Below are positions 15,715 to 23,785 of a stretch of 47,109 bases of DNA, one piece after another. The stretch covers positions 1 through 47,109 of the forward strand of contig NZ_JAFIFD010000031.1 of NCBI RefSeq assembly GCF_020832205.1. The letters run 5' to 3'. Under the pieces are notes generated by a model that was not told the DNA's origin, ran no database searches, and was given only the letters and a program-made list of their open reading frames with translations. The position numbers and the translations under genes were made by a program. How positions within the stretch are numbered: position 1 is the first letter of the stretch; each line of letters starts with the position of its first letter. The stretch is from Exiguobacterium sp. (GTDB lineage Bacteria > Bacillota > Bacilli > Exiguobacteriales > Exiguobacteriaceae).

Positions 15715-17226
15715 TCATAATAATGGTGAGAACATTCGAGCCAACGACTCGATCACTTTGATGAGAAATGGCCGTTCTGAAAAAACAGCCAAGTCTAGTT
15801 CGTGTGACCCTTCGAAATCTTTATACAAGTCTTGTTTCAGCTGATGGACCGAATTCGTATTATAGAGAAGCGCGTTCACTTCAAAATTCAAGTGAAAGCT
15901 CCGAAAGTCCATGTTCGCCGTCCCGATCGTCGCGAGCCCATCGTCGACGACGATGACTTTTGAATGCATGAACCCTTCCTCGTATAAATAAATTTTGACC
16001 CCGGCACTGAGTAACTCCTCGAAATAGGAACGACTCGCATAAAAGACAATTTTATGGTCCGGGTAACTCGGCAGTACGATACGGACATCGATGCCGGATA
16101 GCGATGCCGTCTTGAGCGCGCTCATGATATCTTCATCGGGGATGAGATAAGGCGAAGAGATGTATACCGACTTCTTCGCGGCATTGATCAATGCGAAGTA
16201 AATCGATTTCATCGTCTCATACGGCTCATCCGGGCCGCTCGCGACGATTTGCACGCCGCCGCTCGCACTTCTGACCGTTTCAAGTGGCTCGAGATAAAAC
16301 GGCGTGAACAGCCGTTCCCCGGTCATGTAGTACCAGTCTTGCAAAAAGATGAGCTGTAACTCCGACACGCCTTCTCCTCTGACGTACAGATGCGTGTCAC
16401 GCCAGAAACCAAATTTCGAGTGCTCCCCTAAATACTCATCCCCGACGTTCAACCCACCGGTGAACGCCTCTGTCCCGTCAATGACGACAATTTTACGATG
16501 GTTTCGATAGTTCGTCTTGCTCGAGACGAGCGGCAAGATGACCGGAAAGAACGCTTGCACATGGACGCCCGCTTGGCGCATTTCATCGAAGAACGCGCCG
16601 CTCGTATGAATCGAGCCGACTGCATCGTATAAGAACCTCACTTCGATGCCCGCTCGTGCCTTGTCGATCAAAATTCGCTGGATTTCCCGAGAAATACGGT
16701 CTTCCCGGAAAATATAGTACTCGAGGTGAATATGGCGTGTCGCCCCTTTCAGCGCCGGCAACAGCTTCGAGAACTTCTGTTCACCGTTCGTCAAGATTTG
16801 TGTGTACGTGTTCGAAGAAACGGGCAACTGATTAAGTGATGACGTCAAATGCATAAGCTTCTCATAATCGTCATGTGTGAACATGAGGGACGGAGAGAGC
16901 GTCATCGCTTTTTGCCGGTAAGCGAGGTACGTCTCTTCATCGAGCATCGCCTTTTCCGAGAACATGCGCTTGCGGCGATAGTTCTGCCCGAATACGAAAT
17001 AGGCGAACAAGCCGACGACCGGAAAACCGATCATGACGATTGCCCAAATGAGCGTCCGCTGCGGGTTACGGTTCTCGAGCATGATGACGAGCAAAATACT
17101 GAACGTCGTCAAAAAGACTAAAATCGAGAACAAGCCGATCACTTGCGAGCTCCAGTAATATGATAATACGGCAATGAGTCCTGCGAGCAAAATAAGGGAT
17201 AAGAGTACTTGTATGCGTCGCAACAT
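15715..17226 (-). CDS. cls: Cardiolipin synthase
   Basis: A 503-residue phospholipase D superfamily enzyme that condenses two phosphatidylglycerols to cardiolipin. Two N-terminal membrane spans (about 5-65) are followed by a short conserved linker and two HKD motifs, HRKIVVIDG with GGLN after it, and HSKVIVVDDG with GTANMD after it. I chose ATG 17226 (MLRRIQ) because GAGGT lies 11 nt upstream and a TATAAT -10 lies at 17266-17271; the ATG at 17253 has no binding site and would leave almost no leader. It stops 12 nt before coiA, so the two may be cotranscribed. Confidence 0.93.
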   Translation of the reverse strand: MLRRIQVLLSLILLAGLIAVLSYYWSSQVIGLFSILVFLTTFSILLVIMLENRNPQRTLIWAIVMIGFPVVGLFAYFVFGQNYRRKRMFSEKAMLDEETYLAYRQKAMTLSPSLMFTHDDYEKLMHLTSSLNQLPVSSNTYTQILTNGEQKFSKLLPALKGATRHIHLEYYIFREDRISREIQRILIDKARAGIEVRFLYDAVGSIHTSGAFFDEMRQAGVHVQAFFPVILPLVSSKTNYRNHRKIVVIDGTEAFTGGLNVGDEYLGEHSKFGFWRDTHLYVRGEGVSELQLIFLQDWYYMTGERLFTPFYLEPLETVRSASGGVQIVASGPDEPYETMKSIYFALINAAKKSVYISSPYLIPDEDIMSALKTASLSGIDVRIVLPSYPDHKIVFYASRSYFEELLSAGVKIYLYEEGFMHSKVIVVDDGLATIGTANMDFRSFHLNFEVNALLYNTNSVHQLKQDLYKDFEGSHELDLAVFSERPFLIKVIESLARMFSPLL

Positions 17227-17309
17227 ATTATAAACTGACCTCGTTTCTGTCATGTATTATCATTAATTATACAACGTAACGCCATTATTTAGAGGGGAGC
17301 GGAAAAAAT

Positions 17310-18032
17310 ATGGGTACTTTTCTCATTACCGGGGCGACGAGCGGCATCGGACGCGCTGTCGCCTTGCGCTTAGCGGAGGACGGACATGACGTGTTCGGTG
17401 TAGGACGGGACGAGGCACGAGGGGAAGAAATCGCGGCCGCCTCACCACGCATCACGTTTTTGAAATGTGATTTATCCGATCCGGACGAAGTCGAGTCGCT
17501 GATGGACGGATTGAAAGACCGGAACATCACGCTAGACGGCTTGTTCAACAACGCTGCCACGTTCGGCCGTCCCGGGACACCGGAACGGCTACCGGCTTCG
17601 GCGTTTGACGACGTGTTCGACTTGAACGTGAAAGCGACGAACCGGATCATTCAGCGGGCGCTGCCGCTCTGTTCGACAGGAGCGAGCGTCGTCAACAACG
17701 CTGCCATCGTCGGTCACGTCAAATTTCCGCCGATGCTCGGTCCATACGCTGCCTCTAAAGCGGCCGTCATCGCTTTGACGAAGACGTTCGCCCATCGGCT
17801 GAAAGGCAAAGTCCGCTTCAACGCCGTCTGTTTCGGTCCTGTCGACACGCCGCTCAGCCATAAACTGTACGGCGGCGAGGCGAAGTTCAATGAAGCGATG
17901 ACCCATCATTTCCGGGGCAATGCCGCCAAACCGGAAGAAGTCGCCCCGGTCGTCACGTTTTTGTTGACCGATGGGTCGAGCTACTTGAACGGCCAAGCCA
18001 TCACAGTCGACGGCGGATATAGTCTTTCGTGA
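17310..18032 (+). CDS. SDR-family oxidoreductase with atypical active site
   Basis: A 240-residue short-chain dehydrogenase/reductase fold protein. It has the nucleotide motif TGATSGIG (residues 7-14), NNAA after strand 4, the catalytic Tyr and Lys in YAASK, and the C-terminal LNGQAITVDGGYS typical of FabG-like members. The segment before the Tyr reads VVNNAAIVG where active members have an ISS-type stretch, so the catalytic Ser appears to be Ala. Substrate unknown. Start: ATG with GAGGGGAGCGG upstream. It is divergent from cls and a single gene ended by a strong hairpin. Confidence 0.85.
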   Translation: MGTFLITGATSGIGRAVALRLAEDGHDVFGVGRDEARGEEIAAASPRITFLKCDLSDPDEVESLMDGLKDRNITLDGLFNNAATFGRPGTPERLPASAFDDVFDLNVKATNRIIQRALPLCSTGASVVNNAAIVGHVKFPPMLGPYAASKAAVIALTKTFAHRLKGKVRFNAVCFGPVDTPLSHKLYGGEAKFNEAMTHHFRGNAAKPEEVAPVVTFLLTDGSSYLNGQAITVDGGYSLS

Positions 18033-18035
18033 CAC

Positions 18036-18067
18036 AAACAAGCAGGCGAACGCTCGCCTGCTTGTTT
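18036..18067. terminator. Bidirectional terminator between SDR and DUF2254 genes
   Basis: A 14-bp perfect stem, AAACAAGCAGGCGA pairing with TCGCCTGCTTGTTT around an ACGC loop, sits between the convergent genes. Confidence 0.85.
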
Positions 18068-19298
18068 CATGCGTTTACTTTTTTGGACCGCATGAGCTGA
18101 TTCTGTAAATACGCGCGTTCTCGCTCGTGCAGATCGCCCCAGTCGATGACGTCATCAAAATAGTCGATGATTTCTTCGAACGCCTGAAACGATGACGGAT
18201 GGGCTTCGAGACGGGCGATCCGGATCGCTTCGAATACGGAGGCCATGACGAAAATGTCGTGGCTCGCGTACGTTTTGATAGGAGCGAACGCTTGGAACAA
18301 CGTGGCGTCGAGCGGTTTACGTTTTGCATGCCAATCGCTCTTCCCGTTTGAGAACACGAAGTCGCCTTCTGGCATTCGGCTCAGCTCGCGTAAAATGTCG
18401 CCGATGTAATGGATGGCATGGATGGCCGTATTCGGGTCGTTGATTCCCGGCGAGACACCTTTTAGCGCAATCTCACTCAGCTTCTCGATGACGAACGCCG
18501 GATCTTGGATCGACGAACGGACTTCTCCGATTTGAAACAGTTCCACGTCATCCGCTTCCTCACCGACCCAATAGCCGAGCAGATCCCCTTTCGCAACGAA
18601 ATCCCCGACGGCGACGACCGACTCAAAACTAGATGTCCGATCTTCTTGTTTCTCGCTCGCGAACAGTTGGATGTAACCGGTGCGCGAGGCATAGACGGCC
18701 TGCCCTTCGAACGCATGGACGGAACGCGTCGGCACGATGCTCACTTCGTCGCATTCGACCGCCTTGCGTTGGCTTTTGATGACCGAGAGCGCTTCTCGAT
18801 GCAACGCCGACAGCAACCGCTCCGCTTGGATCGAAACGCTGATCGTCTGGATGAACTTGACGAACGCCCAAATCGAACCGATGACGAGGAGGACGCTCAC
18901 CCCCGAGGCGAGCACCGAATCATCATCGGCCGTCCGGATTAAAAACAAGTTCGATATGCCGTAGACGGTCGTCATGATGAACAATCCGAGCGTATGCTTC
19001 GCTGCTGCGTTCGTCAAAAAATTGTTGACCGTCCGTGGCGAGAACTGGGACGAATACGTCGTCAAGACAACGAGGATCGTCGAGAAGCTGAACGTCATCA
19101 TCGTCATCAAACTTGTGAACGACGAGGACAGCACGTTCGCCGCCGAATCTTTCTCTAAGTAGAACGCTTCCGGCAACAGTTCTCGGAAAAAGCCACCAAA
19201 GGATTGCGTGAGAAACGTCAAAACGCCCCCCCGAACCCGTATAAGAACGGGACGAACCATGCACTGTCTGATAACATCAATTGAATCCGCTTTAGCAT
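18067..19298 (-). CDS. DUF2254-family membrane protein with an N-terminal frameshift
   Basis: The main frame (18067-19260) encodes 397 residues resembling DUF2254 proteins: hydrophobic spans (about 50-75, 90-110, 118-140) and a C-terminal soluble part with the family-like GVSPGINDPNTAIHAI motif. Its nominal N-terminus is arginine-rich and unlike the family. The proper start is in another frame: ATG 19298 behind GAGGTGA encodes MLKRIQLMLSDSAWFVPFLYG, which joins the main frame if one G is removed from the G7 run (plus-strand C7, 19226-19232). As written that frame stops after 26 residues. This is either a sequencing error, a recent mutation or homopolymer-based switching. Function of the family is unknown. 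Confidence 0.8.
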
Positions 19299-19330
19299 CA
19301 GGTCACCTCTTCATTATGTATCGAATAGTA

Positions 19331-19358
19331 AAAAACCGCCTGTCCACTTGAACAGGCG
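19331..19358 (-). terminator. Terminator of mecA
   Basis: CGCCTGTTC and GGACAGGCG pair on the minus strand around a short loop and are followed by GTTTTTT. Confidence 0.85.
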
Positions 19359-19367
19359 ATTGGGGGT

Positions 19368-20024
19368 TTAAAAATAGTGACGTACTTTCGCGAATACATC
19401 TCCGTCGAGAATAAGTTTGCCGTACTCCTCGAGCATCGCGAGCGTTTGCGTACTGAACGACAAGTATTCTGCGAGCAGGCTGAGGACGTTTTCTTCCTCT
19501 TCCGGCTCCATCTCGTCCGGGAAATCGACCCATAAATAGTAGCGATTATCGTAATGGAATAGTTTCAACGTGACGTTGTTTAACGTATCACCGGCCCGTT
19601 TGCTGAGGGCGATGATCGATTCGAAATCGTCAGTGTCCATCGCGAGCGGAGCCCACGCCTCCGGCTCGGCTTCAAGTTCATCAAGTTCACTCAATTGATC
19701 CAAGACGTTTTGTTGTTCGCGTGCATCGTCGATGGCCGAACGTAAAAGCGAACCGAGTTCGGAATCATCTTCCGCGTCGATCACATTTTTAGCGATCGTG
19801 ACGGTCACTTCGAGTCCTTTTTCAAAAGCTTGTACTTGTATCCATAGTGGACCATCAAACGAGATGTCTTCTCGTTCATGCGCTTCGTCCATCATTTGCC
19901 AGAACAGCTGCTCACCACGTTCACGGTTGTACCAGATTTCATCCCGGGCGAAACCGCGTTTCTCGATATCGACATAGGTGATGAAAAATTTGACGGTGTT
20001 GTCATTGATGCGCTCAATTTTCAC
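19368..20024 (-). CDS. mecA: Adaptor protein MecA
   Basis: A 218-residue MecA homologue, the adaptor that brings ComK, ComS and other substrates to ClpC(P). It has the conserved N-terminal substrate-binding domain (KIERINDNTVKFFITYVDIEKRGF), an acidic linker (about 105-135) and a C-terminal ClpC-binding domain ending DGDVFAKVRHYF. The start is GTG at 20024 because GGGAGTGG lies 6 nt upstream and the family begins MKIERI; the frame extends further upstream without a binding site. It has a near-perfect promoter about 70 nt upstream. It lies beside spx, as in B. subtilis. Confidence 0.95.
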   Translation of the reverse strand: MKIERINDNTVKFFITYVDIEKRGFARDEIWYNRERGEQLFWQMMDEAHEREDISFDGPLWIQVQAFEKGLEVTVTIAKNVIDAEDDSELGSLLRSAIDDAREQQNVLDQLSELDELEAEPEAWAPLAMDTDDFESIIALSKRAGDTLNNVTLKLFHYDNRYYLWVDFPDEMEPEEEENVLSLLAEYLSFSTQTLAMLEEYGKLILDGDVFAKVRHYF

Positions 20025-20093
20025 GATTGTCCACTCCCTTCTCACCTCACTCCTACTACGATTGTTAAGGAGGAGAGGGGAAATTGTCTTGTT

Positions 20094-20122
20094 ATCATAG
20101 TACCCTCTTTTACATGTGTCAA
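20094..20122 (-). promoter_or_regulatory. SigA promoter of mecA
   Basis: On the minus strand TTGACA (20117-20122) and TATGAT (20094-20099) are separated by 17 nt. Confidence 0.8.
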
Positions 20123-20171
20123 TCTTCAGATGATGGGGTTGTTACTCTTATTTTATCGGAAAAACGGGATA

Positions 20172-20203
20172 ATAAAAAGCACACTGCTTAGACAGCGTGC
20201 TTT
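20172..20203 (-). terminator. Terminator of spx
   Basis: AAAGCACGCTG and GCAGTGTGCTTT pair on the minus strand (one G-T) and are followed by TTTATT, directly after the spx stop codon. Confidence 0.85.
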
Positions 20204-20204
20204 C

Positions 20205-20603
20205 TCATTCGTTGACAAGCCGTTGCGCTTCCTGTAGTTGGAACGTCCGAACTTTACGCGGCAAGAACCGACGAATCTCATCCTCGTTATATCCGACTTG
20301 GAGACGTTTTTCGTCAATTAAGATCGGACGACGTAAAAGTCCAGGATATTCTTGAATCAAATCGTACAGTTGCTGGAGCGAGAGCGCGTCGACAGAAACA
20401 TCAATTTTCGAGAAAACTTTTGAGCGGGTCGAAATGATTTCATCGGTCCCGTCTTCTGTCATACGTAGTATTTGTTTGATCTCATTGAGTGAGAGCGGCT
20501 CTGAAAATATATTCCGTTCCGTAAATGGGATGTCATGTTCTTCGAGCCAAGCCCGTGCTTTGCGACACGATGTGCAGCTCGGGGACGTATATAATGTGAC
20601 CAT
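20205..20603 (-). CDS. spx: Transcriptional regulator Spx (ArsC family)
   Basis: A 132-residue Spx protein that binds the RNA polymerase alpha C-terminal domain and redirects transcription under disulfide stress. The redox switch is Cys10-Thr-Ser-Cys13 in [10 protein letters not shown]. Other family features are the [22 protein letters not shown] segment and the length. It is turned over by ClpXP with SpxH, whose gene lies 8 kb away. Start: ATG with AGGGAGG upstream. Its promoter overlaps a PerR-like box. Confidence 0.96.
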   Translation of the reverse strand: MVTLYTSPSCTSCRKARAWLEEHDIPFTERNIFSEPLSLNEIKQILRMTEDGTDEIISTRSKVFSKIDVSVDALSLQQLYDLIQEYPGLLRRPILIDEKRLQVGYNEDEIRRFLPRKVRTFQLQEAQRLVNE

Positions 20604-20683
20604 GTTCGTTCCTCCCTGATCAAATGTTCGTACTTCTTTTTTAGTGACTCTTCTTGTATACCCAAAAACTCGTCCACTTAATT

Positions 20684-20712
20684 ATAATAATTCTTATTTA
20701 TTAAAACATCAA
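20684..20712 (-). promoter_or_regulatory. Promoter of spx with PerR-like box
   Basis: On the minus strand TTGATG (20707-20712) and TATTAT (20684-20689) lie 17 nt apart. The plus strand at 20682-20696 reads TTATAATAATTCTTA, matching 13 of 15 positions of the PerR box TTATAATNATTATAA, and covers the -10. PerR control of spx is known in B. subtilis. Confidence 0.6.
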
Positions 20713-20740
20713 TGATATTCTTTCTCATTGAGGTAAGAAA

Positions 20741-20766
20741 AGAGGACGCATCCGCACGGATGCGAC
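20741..20766 (-). terminator. Terminator of the 45-residue gene
   Basis: CGCATCC and GGATGCG pair around GTGC on the minus strand and are followed by TCCTCTTTTCTT. It lies about 10 nt after the stop codon. Confidence 0.75.
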
Positions 20767-20775
20767 CTTGATCGA

Positions 20776-20913
20776 CTAGGAAGCCGGTACCCGAGAAACC
20801 GGTTGTGACACCGTTTCTTTACCAGGCTTCACTTGTAAGTCTTTCAACTTTTTCTTGAGTACTTCTTTCAACAGTTTCTTTTTCCGTTGCAATACTTTGT
20901 CACGCTCTTTCAT
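20776..20913 (-). CDS. Small basic protein of 45 residues, lysine-rich
   Basis: A short gene of 46 codons including the TAG stop. It encodes a protein that begins MKERDKVLQRKKKLLKEVLKKK and is about 40% Lys/Arg in its first 30 residues, a likely amphipathic helix, with a polar, proline-containing tail ending in SRVPAS. Support: GGGGGTGAGAGACC before the ATG, an extended -10 promoter about 85 nt upstream, and its own terminator. The basic helix could bind RNA, DNA or membrane; I do not recognise a family and infer no function. It lies between spx and the HD-domain gene. Confidence 0.65.
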   Translation of the reverse strand: MKERDKVLQRKKKLLKEVLKKKLKDLQVKPGKETVSQPVSRVPAS

Positions 20914-20997
20914 GGTCTCTCACCCCCACTGCCTGAAGCAACAGCACGACCATTACTGAATCTGAAAATCTTAAACTTGCACTAAATCTACAATTAA

Positions 20998-21006
20998 ATT
21001 ATAGCA
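20998..21006 (-). promoter_or_regulatory. Extended -10 promoter of the 45-residue gene
   Basis: On the minus strand TGCTATAAT is a perfect -10 (20998-21003) with a TGn extension. No good -35 is visible, as allowed for extended -10 promoters. The leader is about 80 nt. Confidence 0.55.
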
Positions 21007-21134
21007 TATTCATTTGAAAAATGTTGCACATTCTTCAATTTTTTCATCATTTCCCACGTTACAAATTTGCTTTTCTTTCTCGATTCCCGTATAGTTAATA
21101 GAAATAACCTTTGAAATCACCAAGGAGGAGAGCG

Positions 21135-21668
21135 ATGATGAGAATCACTTTAGAAACAATTATGCAGCACCCGGTCACCCAGAAATATTTAACAAGATCC
21201 GGCTTAAAACACGCCGTCGACGTCTGTGAGCGCGCTCTCGAATTGGCGACACGACGAGGACTCGACACGGATTTGGCGACGAAAGCCGCCTTGCTTCACG
21301 ACATCGGTCATTACGAGTGGTATACCGAAGGCAAGTGGAATTATGATTTGTACCGTCAAAACGACATTCACGCGATCAAAGGAGCCGAACGGGCCCATAA
21401 ACTGTTGATTCGTCTCGGGGAAGACCCGGCGCGGGCAAAAGAGATCTCCGTCATGATTTTACTTCACACGGACTCTTACTTGCCGCCTAGCCGAATCCAA
21501 CGCACCCCGCTCCAACAACTCGTCCACGACGCCGACACGTTCGTCGAACAACCGGGCGGACTCCATCACTATGAGACGATGGACATCGAGGACGCGCTCG
21601 CCCGCGTTCGGATCATCGATTCGATTGTCGACCGGCTCTCGAACTTGCCGCGCATCTCCAACGCCTGA
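21135..21668 (+). CDS. HD-domain phosphohydrolase-like protein
   Basis: A 177-residue HD-superfamily protein. Metal ligands are visible as His26, the His55-Asp56 pair in LLHDIGH, His79 and His88, His111 and Asp132 in HDAD. Such enzymes hydrolyse nucleotides or phosphate esters; the substrate is unknown. I chose ATG 21135 because AAGGAGGAG lies 4 nt upstream; the next codon is also ATG. Single gene with its own terminator. Confidence 0.82.
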   Translation: MMRITLETIMQHPVTQKYLTRSGLKHAVDVCERALELATRRGLDTDLATKAALLHDIGHYEWYTEGKWNYDLYRQNDIHAIKGAERAHKLLIRLGEDPARAKEISVMILLHTDSYLPPSRIQRTPLQQLVHDADTFVEQPGGLHHYETMDIEDALARVRIIDSIVDRLSNLPRISNA

Positions 21669-21697
21669 CACTTCCGGACTTCCGGCAGTGTTTTTTT
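21667..21697 (+). terminator. Terminator of the HD-domain gene
   Basis: CACT-CCGG and CCGG-AGTG pair around ACTT with one internal mismatch and are followed by seven T. Confidence 0.7.
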
Positions 21698-21701
21698 GTG
21701 C

Positions 21702-21733
21702 AAAAAACCCCGAATCGATCGATTCGGGGTTTG
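21702..21733 (-). terminator. Terminator of the opp operon
   Basis: AAACCCCGAATCG and CGATTCGGGGTTT pair around a short loop, followed by TTT on the minus strand. It lies right after oppF. Confidence 0.9.
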
Positions 21734-21738
21734 CTCCA

Positions 21739-22689
21739 TTAAACGAGCTGAGCTTTATAAGCCTCATATTCTTCATCTGTCAACGAGACGAAATGACCTG
21801 GCTCGACTTCACGGAGCGGCGGGATGCTTGAATCTTCATCCGAACGTCCGACGGCACCGAGTGACTTCGACTCATAGACGATCCGTTTACGGGTCCGCTC
21901 ATGCTCTGGATCCGGAAGCGGGATCGCCGACAAGAGCGACTTCGTGTAAGCGTGAATCGGGTTATCGTACAGGAGTTCCGCCGGAGCAAGCTCGACGAGG
22001 TGACCTTGATACATAACGCCGATTCGGTCCGAGATATACTTGACCATCGACAAGTCGTGGGCGATGAACAAGTAAGTGAGATCACGGTCGCGTTGCAGTT
22101 CTTTCATCAAGTTGACGACCTGTGCTTGAATCGACACGTCAAGTGCCGAAATCGGCTCATCGGCGATGATGAAGTCCGGTTCGACCGCGAGAGCACGGGC
22201 AATCCCGATCCGTTGACGCTGTCCGCCCGAGAACTCGTGCGGGTAACGGCTCGCGTGTTCTTTCGTGAGACCGACCGTCTCGAGAAGATCATAGACACGG
22301 TTCATCCGGTCTTCATTCGTCTTCGCGAGACCGTGGATATCGATTCCTTCCGCGATGATATCAGCGACCGTCATCCGCGGGTTAAGCGACGCGTATGGGT
22401 CTTGGAAGATCATTTGCATCGCGCGGTTGAACTTCAACTTCTCCGCTTTCGACTTCTTATCGTGAACGTTCTCGCCTTTGAAGATGACGTCTCCGTCTGT
22501 CGCATCGTAAAGTCCGATGATCGTGCGTCCAGTTGTCGATTTTCCACAACCAGATTCTCCGACGAGACCGAGTACTTCTCCTTTGTAAATATCAAACGAG
22601 ATGCCGTCGACCGCTTTGACGACACGGCCTCGACCAATTTTAAAGTGCTGCTTCAGGTCTCGTACTTCTAATAATTTCTCACGTTCCAT
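21739..22689 (-). CDS. oppF: Oligopeptide ABC transporter ATP-binding protein OppF
   Basis: A 316-residue ATPase subunit. Walker A is GESGCGKST, the signature is FSGGQRQRIGIARAL, Walker B is IIADEP, followed by the switch His in AHD. The C-terminal extension (IPLPDPEHERTRKR onward) is the OppF/DppF type. It couples ATP hydrolysis to peptide import through OppBC together with OppD. Its start codon overlaps the oppD stop by one base, so the two are coupled. It is the last gene of the operon. Confidence 0.96.
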   Translation of the reverse strand: MEREKLLEVRDLKQHFKIGRGRVVKAVDGISFDIYKGEVLGLVGESGCGKSTTGRTIIGLYDATDGDVIFKGENVHDKKSKAEKLKFNRAMQMIFQDPYASLNPRMTVADIIAEGIDIHGLAKTNEDRMNRVYDLLETVGLTKEHASRYPHEFSGGQRQRIGIARALAVEPDFIIADEPISALDVSIQAQVVNLMKELQRDRDLTYLFIAHDLSMVKYISDRIGVMYQGHLVELAPAELLYDNPIHAYTKSLLSAIPLPDPEHERTRKRIVYESKSLGAVGRSDEDSSIPPLREVEPGHFVSLTDEEYEAYKAQLV

Positions 22690-23762
22690 TATTCAGCACC
22701 ACCTTTCACTAGCGATTTCGCGAACGCGCTGTCTGGACGATATTTGAGCGCCAAGTCGATGATCGCTTGTGGCGGCGTCACTTGCGGTGCTTGCGGGTGC
22801 AACAACCATGTCGCCGCGTAGTGCGTGTCGCTAATTTGGAACATCGGTGGCTCTTTCTCAAAATCAATCTTCATCGCGTACGGGTTACGCGGTGCGAACG
22901 CATCGCCTGTCGGCGGGTTCAACAAGTTAGGAGGCGTACCCGGGATGGCCGGGAGCGCTTCGTTCGGATCATCCGTCGGACGCGGCATCGAGCCGAGCAG
23001 TCCCCATGCGTATGGGTGACGTGGCTCGTAGAAGATCTCATCGACCGTTCCTTTTTCGACGATTTTACCGGCATACATAACAGCGACACGGTCAGCCATG
23101 TTCGCGACGACACCGAGGTCGTGCGTGATGAAGATGATGGCTGTACCTGTCTTTTGTTGAATATCTTTCAACAATTCTAAAATTTGCGCTTGAATCGTTA
23201 CGTCGAGCGCTGTCGTCGGCTCATCAGCAATCAACACTTTCGGGTTACATGCGAGCGCGATCGCGATAACGATCCGTTGACGCATCCCACCTGACAATTG
23301 GTGCGGATATTGCTTCAGACGAGCTTCCGGGTTCGGGATGCCGACGAGCGTGAGCAATTCGAGCGCACGCTTCTTCGCATCTTCCCCTGTAAGCCCTTGG
23401 TGCTGTTTCAATCCTTCGGCGATTTGCTTATAGATCGTCATCGTCGGGTTGAGCGACGTCATCGGATCTTGGAAAATCATCGCGATGTCGCGACCGCGGA
23501 TTTTGAGCATTTCTTTTTCCGAAAGTTTGGCCAAGTCTTTTCCTTCGAACAAGATTTCTCCGTTCGTGATCTCACCTGGCGGGTTCGGGATGAGACGCAT
23601 GATCGCTTTCGACGTGACGGATTTACCAGAACCCGATTCACCTACGATTGCGAGCGTCTCGCCTTTTTTCAAATCAAACGATACGTTGCGAACGGCTTGT
23701 ACCGTACCAGCGTACGTATGGAACGAGACCGCTAAGTCTCGGACAGATAAAATCGTTTCCAT
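22689..23762 (-). CDS. oppD: Oligopeptide ABC transporter ATP-binding protein OppD
   Basis: A 357-residue ATPase subunit, partner of OppF. Walker A is GESGSGKSV, the signature LSGGMRQRIVIAIAL, Walker B LIADEP, then THDLGVVA. The C-terminal oligopeptide-transporter extension (HPYAWGLLGSMPR) is present; the four-cysteine iron-sulfur type ending of some DppD proteins is not. It lies 23 nt after oppC. Confidence 0.96.
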   Translation of the reverse strand: METILSVRDLAVSFHTYAGTVQAVRNVSFDLKKGETLAIVGESGSGKSVTSKAIMRLIPNPPGEITNGEILFEGKDLAKLSEKEMLKIRGRDIAMIFQDPMTSLNPTMTIYKQIAEGLKQHQGLTGEDAKKRALELLTLVGIPNPEARLKQYPHQLSGGMRQRIVIAIALACNPKVLIADEPTTALDVTIQAQILELLKDIQQKTGTAIIFITHDLGVVANMADRVAVMYAGKIVEKGTVDEIFYEPRHPYAWGLLGSMPRPTDDPNEALPAIPGTPPNLLNPPTGDAFAPRNPYAMKIDFEKEPPMFQISDTHYAATWLLHPQAPQVTPPQAIIDLALKYRPDSAFAKSLVKGGAE

Positions 23763-23785
23763 GCACGAGTCCCCCTCTTTCTAAG

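Noticed and set aside
20067-20170. AAGGAGGAG on the plus strand in the mecA leader, followed by a TTG and 35 open codons
   Set aside because: The frame has no promoter or family resemblance and runs into the spx terminator. The mecA promoter explains this region.
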